Origin: Arcicella rigui | Lineage (GTDB): Bacteria; Bacteroidota; Bacteroidia; Cytophagales; Spirosomataceae | Direction of reading: 5' to 3' | Length of the DNA stretch: 64,000 nt | Assembly (NCBI RefSeq): GCF_034929435.1 | Contig: NZ_JAYFUM010000016.1 | Coordinates: 93,182 to 157,181, forward strand | Shown here: positions 1 through 8,575 of the stretch, one piece after another | Numbering within the stretch: position 1 is the stretch's first letter | Layout of the letters: each line of letters starts with the position of its first letter | Made by a program: the position numbers and the translations under genes | Notes under the pieces: generated by a model | Database searches by the model: none | What the model was told of the DNA's origin: nothing | Seen by the model: the letters and a program-made list of their open reading frames with translations, nothing else

Positions 1-384
1 ACCGAACATTCTGAATTTATGATACAATAAAAATCTGTATTTGAAAGCCAAGCTTACATCTTGAAGACCACTCAAACCCGTCATTGTTCCCGAAGTAGAA
101 GACGTTGAGATATAAGGTAAAGAAGCAATAATATTGAACTTACTCGTAACGCCATAAGCTGCCATTACTGAAGCTGAATTGCTCGTGAAAGTACCAATAT
201 TTTGGTTTTTTCTGAGTCTGTCACCTTCCCAGTATTGCGACCACGACTCAGTGTCGTACTGCACTACTGCACAAAGTTTTTTGTCACCCATCATCAAACC
301 ATCTTGCGGAGTTTGTGCAAAAATTGTAGTTGAAGAGATGAGTAATAAACAGATAAAATAAAGTTTTTGTAAAGATTTCATCAT
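1..384 (-). CDS. Partial exported protein, probable outer-membrane transporter-like protein (3' end beyond window)
   Basis: An open frame of 128 codons runs from an ATG at 384 to the window edge without a stop, so only the N-terminal part is present. It starts with a clear signal peptide (MMKSLQKLYFICLLLISS then TTIFAQ, probable cleavage after FAQ). The mature part has alternating polar/hydrophobic stretches such as KFNIIASLPYIS and LAFKYRFLLYHKF that look like outer-membrane beta strands. The layout resembles Bacteroidota transporter-like beta-barrel proteins, but I cannot name a family. Its upstream gap holds three copies of the TTCC-N8-GGAA palindrome shared with the neighbouring DUF3179 gene and CMD/TonB operon, so it is probably co-regulated with them. 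Frame and signal peptide are seen directly; the function is inference. Confidence 0.7.
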   Translation of the reverse strand, partial: MMKSLQKLYFICLLLISSTTIFAQTPQDGLMMGDKKLCAVVQYDTESWSQYWEGDRLRKNQNIGTFTSNSASVMAAYGVTSKFNIIASLPYISTSSTSGTMTGLSGLQDVSLAFKYRFLLYHKFRMFG

Positions 385-426
385 AATTGACGCTTGAATT
401 CCGATTTATTAGAAATTGAATTTATT

Positions 427-442
427 TTCCAAAATTATGGAA
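427..442. promoter_or_regulatory. Operator-like palindrome, site 1 (TTCCAAAATTATGGAA)
   Basis: Perfect TTCCA-N6-TGGAA inverted repeat 43 bp upstream of the partial exported-protein gene. It is 28 bp centre to centre from the next copy, close to the 29 bp spacing of the pair upstream of the third CMD gene. It belongs to a set of eight such sites in this locus. Confidence 0.6.
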
Positions 443-454
443 TATCTAAATTGT

Positions 455-470
455 TTCCAAGCAAATGGAA
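455..470. promoter_or_regulatory. Operator-like palindrome, site 2 (TTCCAAGCAAATGGAA)
   Basis: Second TTCCA-N6-TGGAA copy upstream of the partial exported-protein gene. The half-sites match the other copies while the six central bases differ, as expected of a dimeric regulator site. Confidence 0.6.
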
Positions 471-610
471 AAAATATTGTGATTTTTAGAAAAAAAATGA
501 TTTTAATTTAATGGAAGCCCAAATTGAGTAATTTTGAAGCTTTTGAAAATCGTGAAATAGTAGAATATTTGGCGGTTTTTGATATTAGAAAAGTTCTATT
601 TAGTTTATTT

Positions 611-626
611 TTCCAGAATAGTGGAA
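611..626. promoter_or_regulatory. Operator-like palindrome, site 3 (TTCCAGAATAGTGGAA)
   Basis: Third copy in the gap between the DUF3179 gene and the partial exported-protein gene, 227 bp from the latter's start. Only the half-sites are conserved with the other copies. Confidence 0.55.
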
Positions 627-715
627 AAATGAAAATTTTACGAGAAGCAGATATTTTTTCGGAATTTTTAGAAAGAGGTAGAACTATTTACATTAAAAAT
701 GTTAGGTTTATTGGT

Positions 716-1858
716 TTAATATTGTTGGGTTTGTGGATGGAAAGTCTTCCAACTATGCCAAAATTCTTGATAAGCATTCACTTTTGTAAGGGTAATTTGT
801 GGGTTCGAGATACTTTTTCCTCTTAAATCAAATCGTGATGAACCATTGATTAAAGTGTCGTTTTTGAAAGTGAATGTTGAACTATTGGTTGGTACTTTAA
901 AAGCAAAAAAGCTTTTGTTGTCTTTTGCTAATACCAAAACGATGGCTTCTTTCCCAATACTTGTTTGGACGATTCGTTCTTTTTTCAAACGATTCCAGTC
1001 AAACGCTTTACTTTCGCCATTCAACTGAATACCCACCACCCACGATTTATCTTTCCACGACAATGAATCCGTTCCTGTCAATTTCTTTTTCGATTTGCCC
1101 GATTCGTATTTGGCAGTACTGTCGTACTCGTCTTTGTAAAGTACATCGGCTTGCATGATTTTACTTTCGGGGTAAAGCTTCAACCAAGTATCTAATGAAA
1201 CTTGCTGAGAGGCTAATTCTGGCAATACTGTGCCTTTTAGTGGCCCCGTGATGGCTTCACCGTTGGCTTGTCGCCACCAACTTTTGGTTGTTTTGTCTTC
1301 AAACATGGCGTTGAAATGATCCATGCCTACCAATCTGAAAGTTTCAGGTTTACCATTTACCAGCGGTTCAAATACTCTCCCTGTTCTACAAACAGAGCAG
1401 TATGTCACCATAATTGGTTTGCCTGCCAAAGTATCTCTTACTTGATGATGATACAGAATCAACGAAATAGGATAGGCTTTGGCTTCGCCGTTGAGTTCAA
1501 CGCCTACAATTACTCTATTGGTTTTGATTTTATTTTTCTGTGCAGTTTGCATACTCAAATGTTCGGTCTGGGCAAACATTGCATCCGCAGCCATTTGGAA
1601 ATTAAAAGCATAACAAACGCCCAAAGCAATCACCGAAGCAAGAGCAGTAAATACACGGGAAGATTGATAAGCGGAAGAAATACCTGCCAAGATGAGTACG
1701 CCAAAAAATACCCTGAAAGTCCAACGCCAAGTATATAAAAAATAGGCAATATCAATGCTTCGCATTTGCTGGCTTCCGGGCATAGGCATGATAAAATACA
1801 CATTGAGAATTTCAAAAAGGATGAGTCCGATAATACCCAGATAGAAGAGTTTTTTCAT
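716..1858 (-). CDS. DUF3179 family membrane-anchored protein
   Basis: The 380-residue product has three hydrophobic segments near the N-terminus (about residues 4-24, 47-60 and 68-85) and then a soluble DUF3179 domain. The diagnostic part is VTYCSVCRTGRVFEP with C154 and C157, followed by GMDHFNAMFED and a TKSWWRQANGEAITGPL stretch typical of the family. The biochemical role of DUF3179 proteins is not established. A YHH motif (136-138) and the C-x2-C pair could bind metal or do thiol chemistry, which is inference. The gene stands apart from the CMD operon upstream (447-bp gap) but its upstream region holds two of the shared palindromes. The ATG at 1858 is the natural start because it begins the first membrane segment. 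Confidence 0.85.
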   Translation of the reverse strand: MKKLFYLGIIGLILFEILNVYFIMPMPGSQQMRSIDIAYFLYTWRWTFRVFFGVLILAGISSAYQSSRVFTALASVIALGVCYAFNFQMAADAMFAQTEHLSMQTAQKNKIKTNRVIVGVELNGEAKAYPISLILYHHQVRDTLAGKPIMVTYCSVCRTGRVFEPLVNGKPETFRLVGMDHFNAMFEDKTTKSWWRQANGEAITGPLKGTVLPELASQQVSLDTWLKLYPESKIMQADVLYKDEYDSTAKYESGKSKKKLTGTDSLSWKDKSWVVGIQLNGESKAFDWNRLKKERIVQTSIGKEAIVLVLAKDNKSFFAFKVPTNSSTFTFKNDTLINGSSRFDLRGKSISNPQITLTKVNAYQEFWHSWKTFHPQTQQY

Positions 1859-2162
1859 TTTTTATTTGGCTAATGAATACTTTGAATGTTGCTGAGGGCT
1901 AATAATGAAAAAACTCTACACATCAAGCTGATAAGTAGAGTTTGAATTATTAACCATTTATAAATACTTAAAATATCTTTGAATCATTTATTACATCGGG
2001 TTTTTGTTTTAAAACTTTCCACATTCGTTAAATATGGAAAGTTTGTAATACCCCAATTTTAATATTCTGATTTTCCACTGCTAAACAAATTAAAATGACT
2101 AAATATAGATTTTTTGTCACTTTTCTAATTTCTGCTACAAAGTAATGGCTAAAATTTATTAT

Positions 2163-2178
2163 TTCCAAATAAGTGGAA
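2163..2178. promoter_or_regulatory. Operator-like palindrome, site 4 (TTCCAAATAAGTGGAA)
   Basis: Perfect TTCCA-N6-TGGAA copy upstream of the DUF3179 gene. All 16 bases are identical to site 7 at 8428, more than 6 kb away, including the six central bases. A further TTCCA half-site follows at 2184-2188. Confidence 0.6.
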
Positions 2179-2287
2179 AAATTTTCCATTATTTTTTCTC
2201 TTTTTTGAATATTTGGCTTCAATCGCTCATTAATTTGACAAATTTTTATTCGTTTCTGGAAAAAGTAGGAATATTTTCAAAATTTAT

Positions 2288-2303
2288 TTCCGCAAATCTG
2301 GAA
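2288..2303. promoter_or_regulatory. Operator-like palindrome, site 5 (TTCCGCAAATCTGGAA)
   Basis: Variant copy with one mismatch in the left half (TTCCG), still TTCC-N8-GGAA. It lies two bases beyond the stop of the first CMD gene and 430 bp upstream of the DUF3179 start. Confidence 0.45.
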
Positions 2304-2305
2304 AT

Positions 2306-2854
2306 TCAGTTTGGCGTTGAATTAGCGTAACCTGTTTCTTCGGCAATTTTCTTGGCTCTGGCTTGATACATGGCAGGATTATCAGGGGCGAATGTACCTA
2401 AGCCATCCACATAACGATTGAACATACAAAAGGCAGCGGCGATTAAAACCGTATCATGGATTTCAAAATCACTTGCTCCTAAGCGTCGTGCTTCGGAAAC
2501 TTGGCTTTCAGTAACAAACTTTCCGCCTTGTTGTACGCTTTTAGCAATGCTCAAAAGGGCTTTTAATTTATCAGAAATGGGAGAATTTTGATAATCTGCT
2601 TTTACTTTCTGCACCAAGTGTTCGTCTTCTGTGGCATAATATTGTGCCACTGCTCCATGAATATTCTGACAGAAAAAACAGTCATTTAAAGATGAAACAA
2701 AAGTGGCGATAAGTTCTCTTTCGCCTTTGCTCAAACCTTCGTCTGTACGAAGTAAAGCTTCTGCCAAAGCATTTAATGGTTTTGCCGTTTTCGGGCTAAA
2801 TGCCATTAATCCACGAATGCCGGGCAATTCTTCGGTTAATGTAATGTGTGCCAT
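2306..2854 (-). CDS. Carboxymuconolactone decarboxylase / AhpD-like (peroxidase-related) protein 1
   Basis: The 182-residue product fits the alkylhydroperoxidase D/CMD superfamily. It has the conserved GERELIATFVSS helix and the redox-type CFFCQNIH motif (C59, C62, H66), then an HDTVLIAAAFCMFNRYVDG segment. Such proteins use the cysteine pair and histidine to reduce peroxides or act on small ring compounds; the substrate here is unknown. The ATG at 2854 is chosen over an upstream TTG because its paralogs also begin M-x-H-I. It is the last gene of an apparent operon (CMD3, TonB receptor, MFS, CMD2, CMD1). Three intact paralogs in one operon are unusual. Confidence 0.88.
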   Translation of the reverse strand: MAHITLTEELPGIRGLMAFSPKTAKPLNALAEALLRTDEGLSKGERELIATFVSSLNDCFFCQNIHGAVAQYYATEDEHLVQKVKADYQNSPISDKLKALLSIAKSVQQGGKFVTESQVSEARRLGASDFEIHDTVLIAAAFCMFNRYVDGLGTFAPDNPAMYQARAKKIAEETGYANSTPN

Positions 2855-2954
2855 AAGCAAGAGTTGTGAGTTTTGAATGATGAATTGTAGAGTTAAAATA
2901 TTGGTAGGAGTAATTTATCAGGATAATATCATCTTTCAGACTAAGCTACTTATA

Positions 2955-3500
2955 TCAAGCTTTTGTTGGTAGAACATATCCTAAAGTCCCCATTCGTTCG
3001 CCCATTTGTGCGTAAGTTTCAGCATTAGTCGGGGTAAGCGTAGCCAATCCGTCCACATAGCGATTGAACATACAAAAAGTAGCGGCAATCAATACCGTAT
3101 CGTGAATATCACGGTCGTTTGCTCCGAACGAACGAGCCAATTGTACATCTTCTTCGCTTACGGTTCTGGCATCTGTTTGTACTTTGCCTGCAATCGTTAG
3201 CAAAGCCTTTAATTTATCAGAGATTGGGGCATTTTGATAATCTCCCAACACTAAATCAACTGTTTGGGCTTCGTCTTGATATAAATATCTTGCCGCCGCC
3301 GCATGACTACACGAGCAGAAAGTACAAGTATTTTTGTTGGAAACATACGTGGCAATGAGTTCTCTTTCTGCTTGAGACAAAGGTGAATCATCACGTAATA
3401 AAATTTGGGCTAATTGGTAAAGCGGTTTACCTGTGTCGGGTCTGAACATTACCAAACTTCTGATACCCGGAACATTTTCTGGAAGTTGAATATGGGGCAT
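2955..3500 (-). CDS. Carboxymuconolactone decarboxylase / AhpD-like protein 2
   Basis: The 181-residue paralog aligns with its two neighbours without gaps around the active site. It has AERELIATYVS, then C59-T-F-C62-S-C-S-H66, and DIHDTVLIAATFCMFNRYVDG near residue 140. It has an extra cysteine (C64) inside the motif that the other two lack, so substrate or redox potential may differ. It is separated from CMD1 by about 100 bp and from the MFS gene by about 200 bp that hold a strong hairpin (3573-3627). Family assignment is confident; substrate is unknown. Confidence 0.88.
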   Translation of the reverse strand: MPHIQLPENVPGIRSLVMFRPDTGKPLYQLAQILLRDDSPLSQAERELIATYVSNKNTCTFCSCSHAAAARYLYQDEAQTVDLVLGDYQNAPISDKLKALLTIAGKVQTDARTVSEEDVQLARSFGANDRDIHDTVLIAATFCMFNRYVDGLATLTPTNAETYAQMGERMGTLGYVLPTKA

Positions 3501-3572
3501 AATGTGAGTGATGAATTTTGAGTTATGAGTTTTTTATTTTGATAGCATTTTTTTCATGAAAAAAATGTAAAA

Positions 3573-3627
3573 GCAACCCTTGCGGTTGCCTTACTCGAAA
3601 CAGTGAAACGGCAACCGCAAGGGTTGC
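3573..3627. repeat. Perfect 18-bp inverted repeat (REP-like hairpin)
   Basis: GCAACCCTTGCGGTTGCC at 3573-3590 is exactly reverse-complementary to 3610-3627 with a 19-base loop. It lies inside the operon between the MFS and CMD2 genes. A degraded relative of the right arm (ACAACCGCAAGAGTTTGTTGCTAC) is seen near 16313, which suggests a dispersed palindromic element rather than a simple terminator; no T-run follows directly. Confidence 0.65.
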
Positions 3628-3697
3628 CGCTACGGGATTTTATTGAGGTAAATTCAAATGCTTTGTTCAAGAGTAGTTTTGAAAGAATAATCGAAAA

Positions 3698-4924
3698 TCA
3701 CTCAACTACTTTCTTTTCTGTAAAATAAACCACAACTAAAGCAATTAAAAAAGTAATGGAAAACGACAGCAGGGCGTTGCCAATTCCGCCAAAAACTGAC
3801 ACTAAACTTCCTACAAAAAAGACCGCAGTAGCCGTGAAAAATCTGCCGATATTGAAACAAAAACCTGTGGCTGTGGCTCGAATAGTAGTGGAAAAAAGGG
3901 CTGGAATGTAGCTCGATAAAGAACCTTGGCTGATTCCGAAGAAAAGAGAAAGTAGGGCGGTTTCAAGATAAATGATAGGCGTGAAGCTTGAATTGGTAGT
4001 AAACAATAACAAACAAGCTAAAAAGCAACCTGAAAAAGTAAGCATCAGCGTAATTCTTGAACCTAATTTTTTGATAAGAAATCCAGAAAACATTCCGCCA
4101 ACAATACCACCGATGCCCAGCAGCATCATGGTTAGTCCACGTTCTTTTTGTCCGTCCGATGAAGTATTGGCTAATAAACCTTGTACCCATGTTGGAAGCC
4201 AAGAAAAAATTGCCCAAAGACCAATCAAAACTGAACCAAAAACCAACGAACCGATGAGTAACTTTTTACCATTTTGGGCAGAAAAAATACTTTCTTTTTT
4301 CTGTTTTTTATTGAGTCCTTCACTTTGCCAAATAGAAGATTCCGGCAGAAGCATAATTACAAATGCCAACAAAATGGGAATAATACCCAGCCAAAAAGAT
4401 TGTCGCCAATTGCCAAAGAGTACGTTTAAACCACCCGTTAATACAATACCAATCGGAAAAGAAACCGCTAAAATCCCCAAAGCCACTGGACGAGTACTGG
4501 CGTTCCAAATTTCGGAAATATAAACAGTGCTGATGAGTAAAACGCCTCCAACGCCCAAACCCGTGAAGAAACGATAGACCAAAAGGCTTTCCCAATTGGC
4601 TACAAAAACGGTCATTAAAGTAAATACGCCATAGAGACCAGCCGAAAAAGCTAAGGTTTTGATTCTACCAATTTTGTCGCTTATAATGCCCAAGGTTAAT
4701 CCGCCGAACATCCAGCCAAAAATAAAGGAGGCATTCAAGTACGCACCGATTTGTCCTAATTCATCAACCGAAGGCGTTTTGCCTAATAGTTCAGGAATGG
4801 CAACGGGTAAATTAACGGACATCAAAGTTGCCACTGTGCCACCCAAAAGATAGCAAAGCATACAAACGGCAAAAGCAATGTTAGTACGTGATTGTACTTG
4901 TGTATCATTTAGAAATACTTCCAT
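3698..4924 (-). CDS. Major facilitator superfamily transporter
   Basis: The 408-residue product has about twelve hydrophobic segments and the MFS motif A between segments 2 and 3 (G-x3-D-K-I-G-R near residue 80). It is therefore an inner-membrane secondary transporter. The RFFTGLGVGG and LPESSIW stretches are reminiscent of the aromatic-acid/sialate proton symporter branch, which is a weak hint only. It lies 30 bp downstream of the TonB-receptor gene in the same direction, so an outer-membrane to inner-membrane uptake route for one compound is a sensible inference, with the CMD enzymes acting on it. Confidence 0.88.
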   Translation of the reverse strand: MEVFLNDTQVQSRTNIAFAVCMLCYLLGGTVATLMSVNLPVAIPELLGKTPSVDELGQIGAYLNASFIFGWMFGGLTLGIISDKIGRIKTLAFSAGLYGVFTLMTVFVANWESLLVYRFFTGLGVGGVLLISTVYISEIWNASTRPVALGILAVSFPIGIVLTGGLNVLFGNWRQSFWLGIIPILLAFVIMLLPESSIWQSEGLNKKQKKESIFSAQNGKKLLIGSLVFGSVLIGLWAIFSWLPTWVQGLLANTSSDGQKERGLTMMLLGIGGIVGGMFSGFLIKKLGSRITLMLTFSGCFLACLLLFTTNSSFTPIIYLETALLSLFFGISQGSLSSYIPALFSTTIRATATGFCFNIGRFFTATAVFFVGSLVSVFGGIGNALLSFSITFLIALVVVYFTEKKVVE

Positions 4925-4954
4925 GATAAATTTGAAGAAGTTAAATGTTCGATT

Positions 4955-7714
4955 TTATCTAAATAACTCATCAAACGTTAGAGAAACATAATACAAACCA
5001 CCCACCGCTGGCGAGCCATAAGCTTGTACGATATATTGATTAGTAAGGTTATTTGCTCCTAATTTCACCGTAGTTTTTAGGCTCGGCACACGGTAATTTA
5101 CTTGTGCATCTATCAAACTATAAGCAGGAATATTGCCCGGACGGTTTTCATTAAACGTTCCGTACCAATCGAAAGATTCTTGCCAATGCCAAGCTACGCT
5201 AAAGCCTAAACGTTCTGTGATTTTTGAATTACTAAGGGTTAAATTGGTTTTCCAACGAGGTGTATTGAACGCTGGAATATTGTTTGGATTGGCATCCAAA
5301 ATATTAAAATCAGACCAAGTAGAATTGAAACCTACTCTGAAATTTTCAGGTAAAAAGTAGGTCAAACCTAAAGAAACGCCTTGTGAACTTACTTTATCCG
5401 CCGCATTGGTATAAAGCTGGAAAGCCTGAGTTTTGCCTCCTAAAATATCTTGTGCTGCCGCTGAATTTATCGTTCCATCTGAATTTAAAACATTATTTGT
5501 CGGACGAATTACGACTTGGTTAATCAAGAAATTGGTAAAAGTACTTCTGTAATAATTCACATCTACCAAAAGTTTTTGAGCTAATAATCCCTTATAACCA
5601 ATTTCAAAACTTTGTGTTTGTTCTGGTTTGATATAAGGCACATTTGATTTTACGAGTTTACTTTTATTGTTTTCAACAGCCGTCGGGAAAGGTACTCCTT
5701 TCTGTAAATCGCTTGAAAAACCGCTGGCAAAAGCTCCCACAGAAGCCGCTGTAAACGAATTTTCATAAGCATTCAAGCCTGAACTGTTCGCTGGAGCTCC
5801 GCCCAAAATGATGATTGGCCCTACATTCAACTTAATAAATTGGTCTGGAACAGTCGGGTTTCTAAAACCTGTTTGGTACGATGCTCTGAAATTATGATTT
5901 TCGGAAGGTGAAAAAACTGCCGAAGCTCTCGGCGTAAAACTTCCGTTGAAATTTTCGTTTTTATCATAACGACCTGAAAGCGTTAGTTTTAGTTTTTCAT
6001 CCAAAATAGCTTTTGAGGCTTGGGCAAAAACGCCAAATTCTTTCACTCGTACTTTATTGATTTTATCGTCAAATAAAGTACCGTTAGTTTCCATATCATA
6101 CACTCGGTAGCTTCCGCCGACTAATAAATTGACTACTTTCAGACTTGAACTTAAATCGTACTGAGCATCCAAATGATACAATTTGCTGTTACTCAATACG
6201 CCTGCTCCGCCCAATCCTGCGGTGGCAATGTACTTGCTTTTTTGTTGTTCAAAATCACTTGAACCTGCCGCAAAGCGTCCTTGGTCGGCAAAAGCTCTGG
6301 CTGCCGTATGGTCTTGTCCAGTTATATTATTGATTTTTCCTGTGTAGGCAGCCGTATAGCGTTCAAACCAAGTGGCATCGGCTTTGTCGGGTGTTACTAC
6401 GTTTCCGTTTAAATCTCTCACCCAAGTACGGTTTATCAATTGGGCTAAAGAACGAGTATTGTAAGAATGATTCGATTGCTCTGCGGTAGAGTATCCTCTG
6501 ATAAAAAAGTTTGAACCTCTTAATTCCAAACGGTTTTGAATCAATTTAAAATCATTCAAAGCAAAACGGCTACTTCCTGTATAATTTGCTGTGCCTTGAC
6601 TATAATTTACCTGATAAATAGCTTCCAGACTTTCAGAAATTTTATAGTGCAAAGCCGTATTCAATTTTGTAGAGTAAACGCCATAATTGGCTAAGTCTTT
6701 TTCTTCATAACCAGTACGAGACACTCGTCCGATGCCTTGAATGGTTTGAGCTACTTCGTCGCCATAAATATTCAAGGCATTTCTTCCGGGATTATTTGCT
6801 CCACGCTGTGCTACGGGAGTATTTGGGTCGATGTCGGTATAATTATTGGCGTACCAATCTGTACCTTTCAAATAAGATGCGTTGATTTTGAAAGCGAAAC
6901 GATTATTGAAAGCTTTGGCATAACGCAAGGCGAAATCAGTAAAAGGTTTTGCTCCAGAAGCATTGTCTGAAACGTGATTGATGCCCACTTTTGTTTGTAC
7001 CGACAAGCCTTCGTATTTGAAAGGATTTTTGGTAGTTGTCATCAACAAGCCATTAAAAGCTACTGGCCCATAAAGTGCCGAAGCCGCTCCCGGAATTAAT
7101 TCTACGCCTTCAACGTCTAAATCTGAAGAACCAAAAAGGTTTCCAACCGCAAAACCCAAGCCGGGCGATTGGTTATCTACACCATCTATCAATTGTAAAA
7201 AACGGCTATTCCCTGTTGAGTTAAATCCACGAGTATTGATTTGCTTGTAAGTCAAGCCACTCGTTACCATATCCAAGGATTTTACATTGACCAAAGCATC
7301 ATAAAAACTTACCGACGGACTTTGCTGAATGGCTTTTGTATCCATTTTTTCAATACTTATCGGTGATTTTTGAATGTTTTCTTCAATTCTTGAGGCAGAA
7401 ACTACTACTTGTTGTAATAATTCATCGCCAGATTTTAATGAAACATTAATTGGTGAATCGTTTGTTACTTCAATCGTTTGGCGTTCGTAGCCAACCATGC
7501 TGAAAACTAAAGTAAAAGGAATTTTGGTAGCGGTTTTCAAGGTAAACAAACCTTCTGCATTGGTGATTGTTCCTGTATTTTTTCCTTTGATGCTGATGCT
7601 TACACCTGCCAAAGGTTTTTTGGTTTCTGCGTCGTTTACTGTACCCGAAAAATTTTGTGCCTTAGCAAAAAAGACACTCAGAAGTATAATGCTTAGAGTA
7701 AAGAGTTTTTTCAT
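4955..7714 (-). CDS. TonB-dependent outer-membrane receptor
   Basis: The 919-residue product starts with a signal peptide ending FFAKAQ. A carboxypeptidase-regulatory-like beta domain follows (about residues 22-100; GTVNDAETKKPLAGVSI). Next are a plug domain (about 115-230, with IQQSPSVSFYDALVNVKSL and PGAASALYGPVAFNG) and a long beta-barrel ending GGLYYVSLTFDELFR. There is no adjacent SusD-like lipoprotein gene, so it is more like a siderophore/small-molecule receptor than a SusCD glycan importer. It sits between CMD3 and the MFS gene in a same-strand operon. The ligand cannot be read from sequence. Confidence 0.93.
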   Translation of the reverse strand: MKKLFTLSIILLSVFFAKAQNFSGTVNDAETKKPLAGVSISIKGKNTGTITNAEGLFTLKTATKIPFTLVFSMVGYERQTIEVTNDSPINVSLKSGDELLQQVVVSASRIEENIQKSPISIEKMDTKAIQQSPSVSFYDALVNVKSLDMVTSGLTYKQINTRGFNSTGNSRFLQLIDGVDNQSPGLGFAVGNLFGSSDLDVEGVELIPGAASALYGPVAFNGLLMTTTKNPFKYEGLSVQTKVGINHVSDNASGAKPFTDFALRYAKAFNNRFAFKINASYLKGTDWYANNYTDIDPNTPVAQRGANNPGRNALNIYGDEVAQTIQGIGRVSRTGYEEKDLANYGVYSTKLNTALHYKISESLEAIYQVNYSQGTANYTGSSRFALNDFKLIQNRLELRGSNFFIRGYSTAEQSNHSYNTRSLAQLINRTWVRDLNGNVVTPDKADATWFERYTAAYTGKINNITGQDHTAARAFADQGRFAAGSSDFEQQKSKYIATAGLGGAGVLSNSKLYHLDAQYDLSSSLKVVNLLVGGSYRVYDMETNGTLFDDKINKVRVKEFGVFAQASKAILDEKLKLTLSGRYDKNENFNGSFTPRASAVFSPSENHNFRASYQTGFRNPTVPDQFIKLNVGPIIILGGAPANSSGLNAYENSFTAASVGAFASGFSSDLQKGVPFPTAVENNKSKLVKSNVPYIKPEQTQSFEIGYKGLLAQKLLVDVNYYRSTFTNFLINQVVIRPTNNVLNSDGTINSAAAQDILGGKTQAFQLYTNAADKVSSQGVSLGLTYFLPENFRVGFNSTWSDFNILDANPNNIPAFNTPRWKTNLTLSNSKITERLGFSVAWHWQESFDWYGTFNENRPGNIPAYSLIDAQVNYRVPSLKTTVKLGANNLTNQYIVQAYGSPAVGGLYYVSLTFDELFR

Positions 7715-7767
7715 GGAAAAAGGTTTTTGTGTGGTTAAAATGTGGAGGCTTTGAAAGATAAAATGGT

Positions 7768-8340
7768 TTATCCTTCATGTTCTTTTTTCAATTGTTCGTA
7801 AATGGCTGGTACTCTGTTGTAGCCGTTGGTCGTGATGCGTTGTCCTAATTTTTCATAAAAAGCTGGCTCGGCAGGCGTTACACTTGCCAGACCGTCCACG
7901 TACTTATTGTAAAGGCAAAACAGAGCGGCAATCAATACCGTATCGTGAATTTCACGGTCGCTTGCTCCAGCCGTTTTTGCTCGTTCGATGTCTTGCACAG
8001 TAACATTTTTGCCATTTTGCTGTACGTGACTTGCAATTGCCAACAAAGCTTTCATTTTATCAGAAACAGGAGCAGTTTCAAAATCGGCTTTTACCATTTC
8101 GCAGGTTTCACTTTCCCCTAAAAGAATATTGGCTGCCGAAGTATGGGCGGTTGTACAAAACTTACATTGGTTTTGTGAAGAAACTAAAGTGGCAATTAAT
8201 TCACGTTCGCCTTCTGAAAGCGTTGATTCTCCTCTGAGTAAAATTTGGGTTAGTTCACGAATGGGCTGAGCCGTATCTTGGCGATACTCTAATAAACCCG
8301 TAATACCGGGTAAGTGAACAGCTAAAGGAATATGAGGCAT
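7768..8340 (-). CDS. Carboxymuconolactone decarboxylase / AhpD-like protein 3
   Basis: The 190-residue paralog has the same layout as CMD1 and CMD2: GERELIATLVSS, then C59-x2-C62-x3-H66 (CKFCTTAH), and HDTVLIAALFCLYNKYVDGL. Its C-terminal tail is slightly longer and charged (ending YEQLKKEHEG). It is the first gene of the presumed operon, 53 bp ahead of the TonB receptor. Two operator-like palindromes lie 59 and 88 bp before its start and a third is further up, so the operon is likely controlled here. Confidence 0.88.
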   Translation of the reverse strand: MPHIPLAVHLPGITGLLEYRQDTAQPIRELTQILLRGESTLSEGERELIATLVSSQNQCKFCTTAHTSAANILLGESETCEMVKADFETAPVSDKMKALLAIASHVQQNGKNVTVQDIERAKTAGASDREIHDTVLIAALFCLYNKYVDGLASVTPAEPAFYEKLGQRITTNGYNRVPAIYEQLKKEHEG

Positions 8341-8398
8341 GATGTTTTGAGAATTTTAATTGTATCAATCTTAGAATAAATTGAATAAAATAATTTTG

Positions 8399-8414
8399 TT
8401 CCAAATTTATGGAA
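8399..8414. promoter_or_regulatory. Operator-like palindrome, site 6 (TTCCAAATTTATGGAA)
   Basis: Perfect TTCCA-N6-TGGAA copy 59 bp upstream of the first gene of the CMD/TonB operon, paired with site 7 at 29 bp centre to centre. Confidence 0.62.
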
Positions 8415-8427
8415 AATAATTTTATTA

Positions 8428-8443
8428 TTCCAAATAAGTGGAA
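8428..8443. promoter_or_regulatory. Operator-like palindrome, site 7 (TTCCAAATAAGTGGAA)
   Basis: Perfect copy and base-for-base identical to site 4 at 2163. Its distance to site 6 mirrors the pair at 427/455. Confidence 0.62.
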
Positions 8444-8575
8444 AAAATTAATGCTCAAGAAATGCCTATAAATGAATTTTGGGTTTAAATGAATGATTTT
8501 AAAGGGAATTTTGAAGTATTTGAGCTTCAATTAGGAAAAAATAGTGAGGAATATCTTGAAAATAGCCTGAGTATA

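Larger units (their letters stand above)
1859..2305. other. AT-rich intergenic region with two operator-like palindromes
   Basis: The 447-bp gap between the first CMD gene and the DUF3179 gene has no convincing coding frame. It carries palindromes at 2163-2178 and 2288-2303, extra isolated TTCCA (2184-2188) and TGGAA (2257-2261) half-sites, and a wider inverted repeat near 2017-2042 (CTTTCCA against ATGGAAAG). Confidence 0.5.

Noticed and set aside
8428..8443. Palindromes as simple terminators
   Set aside because: They have short arms, no T-run and lie upstream of genes; half-site conservation with free centre fits protein binding better.
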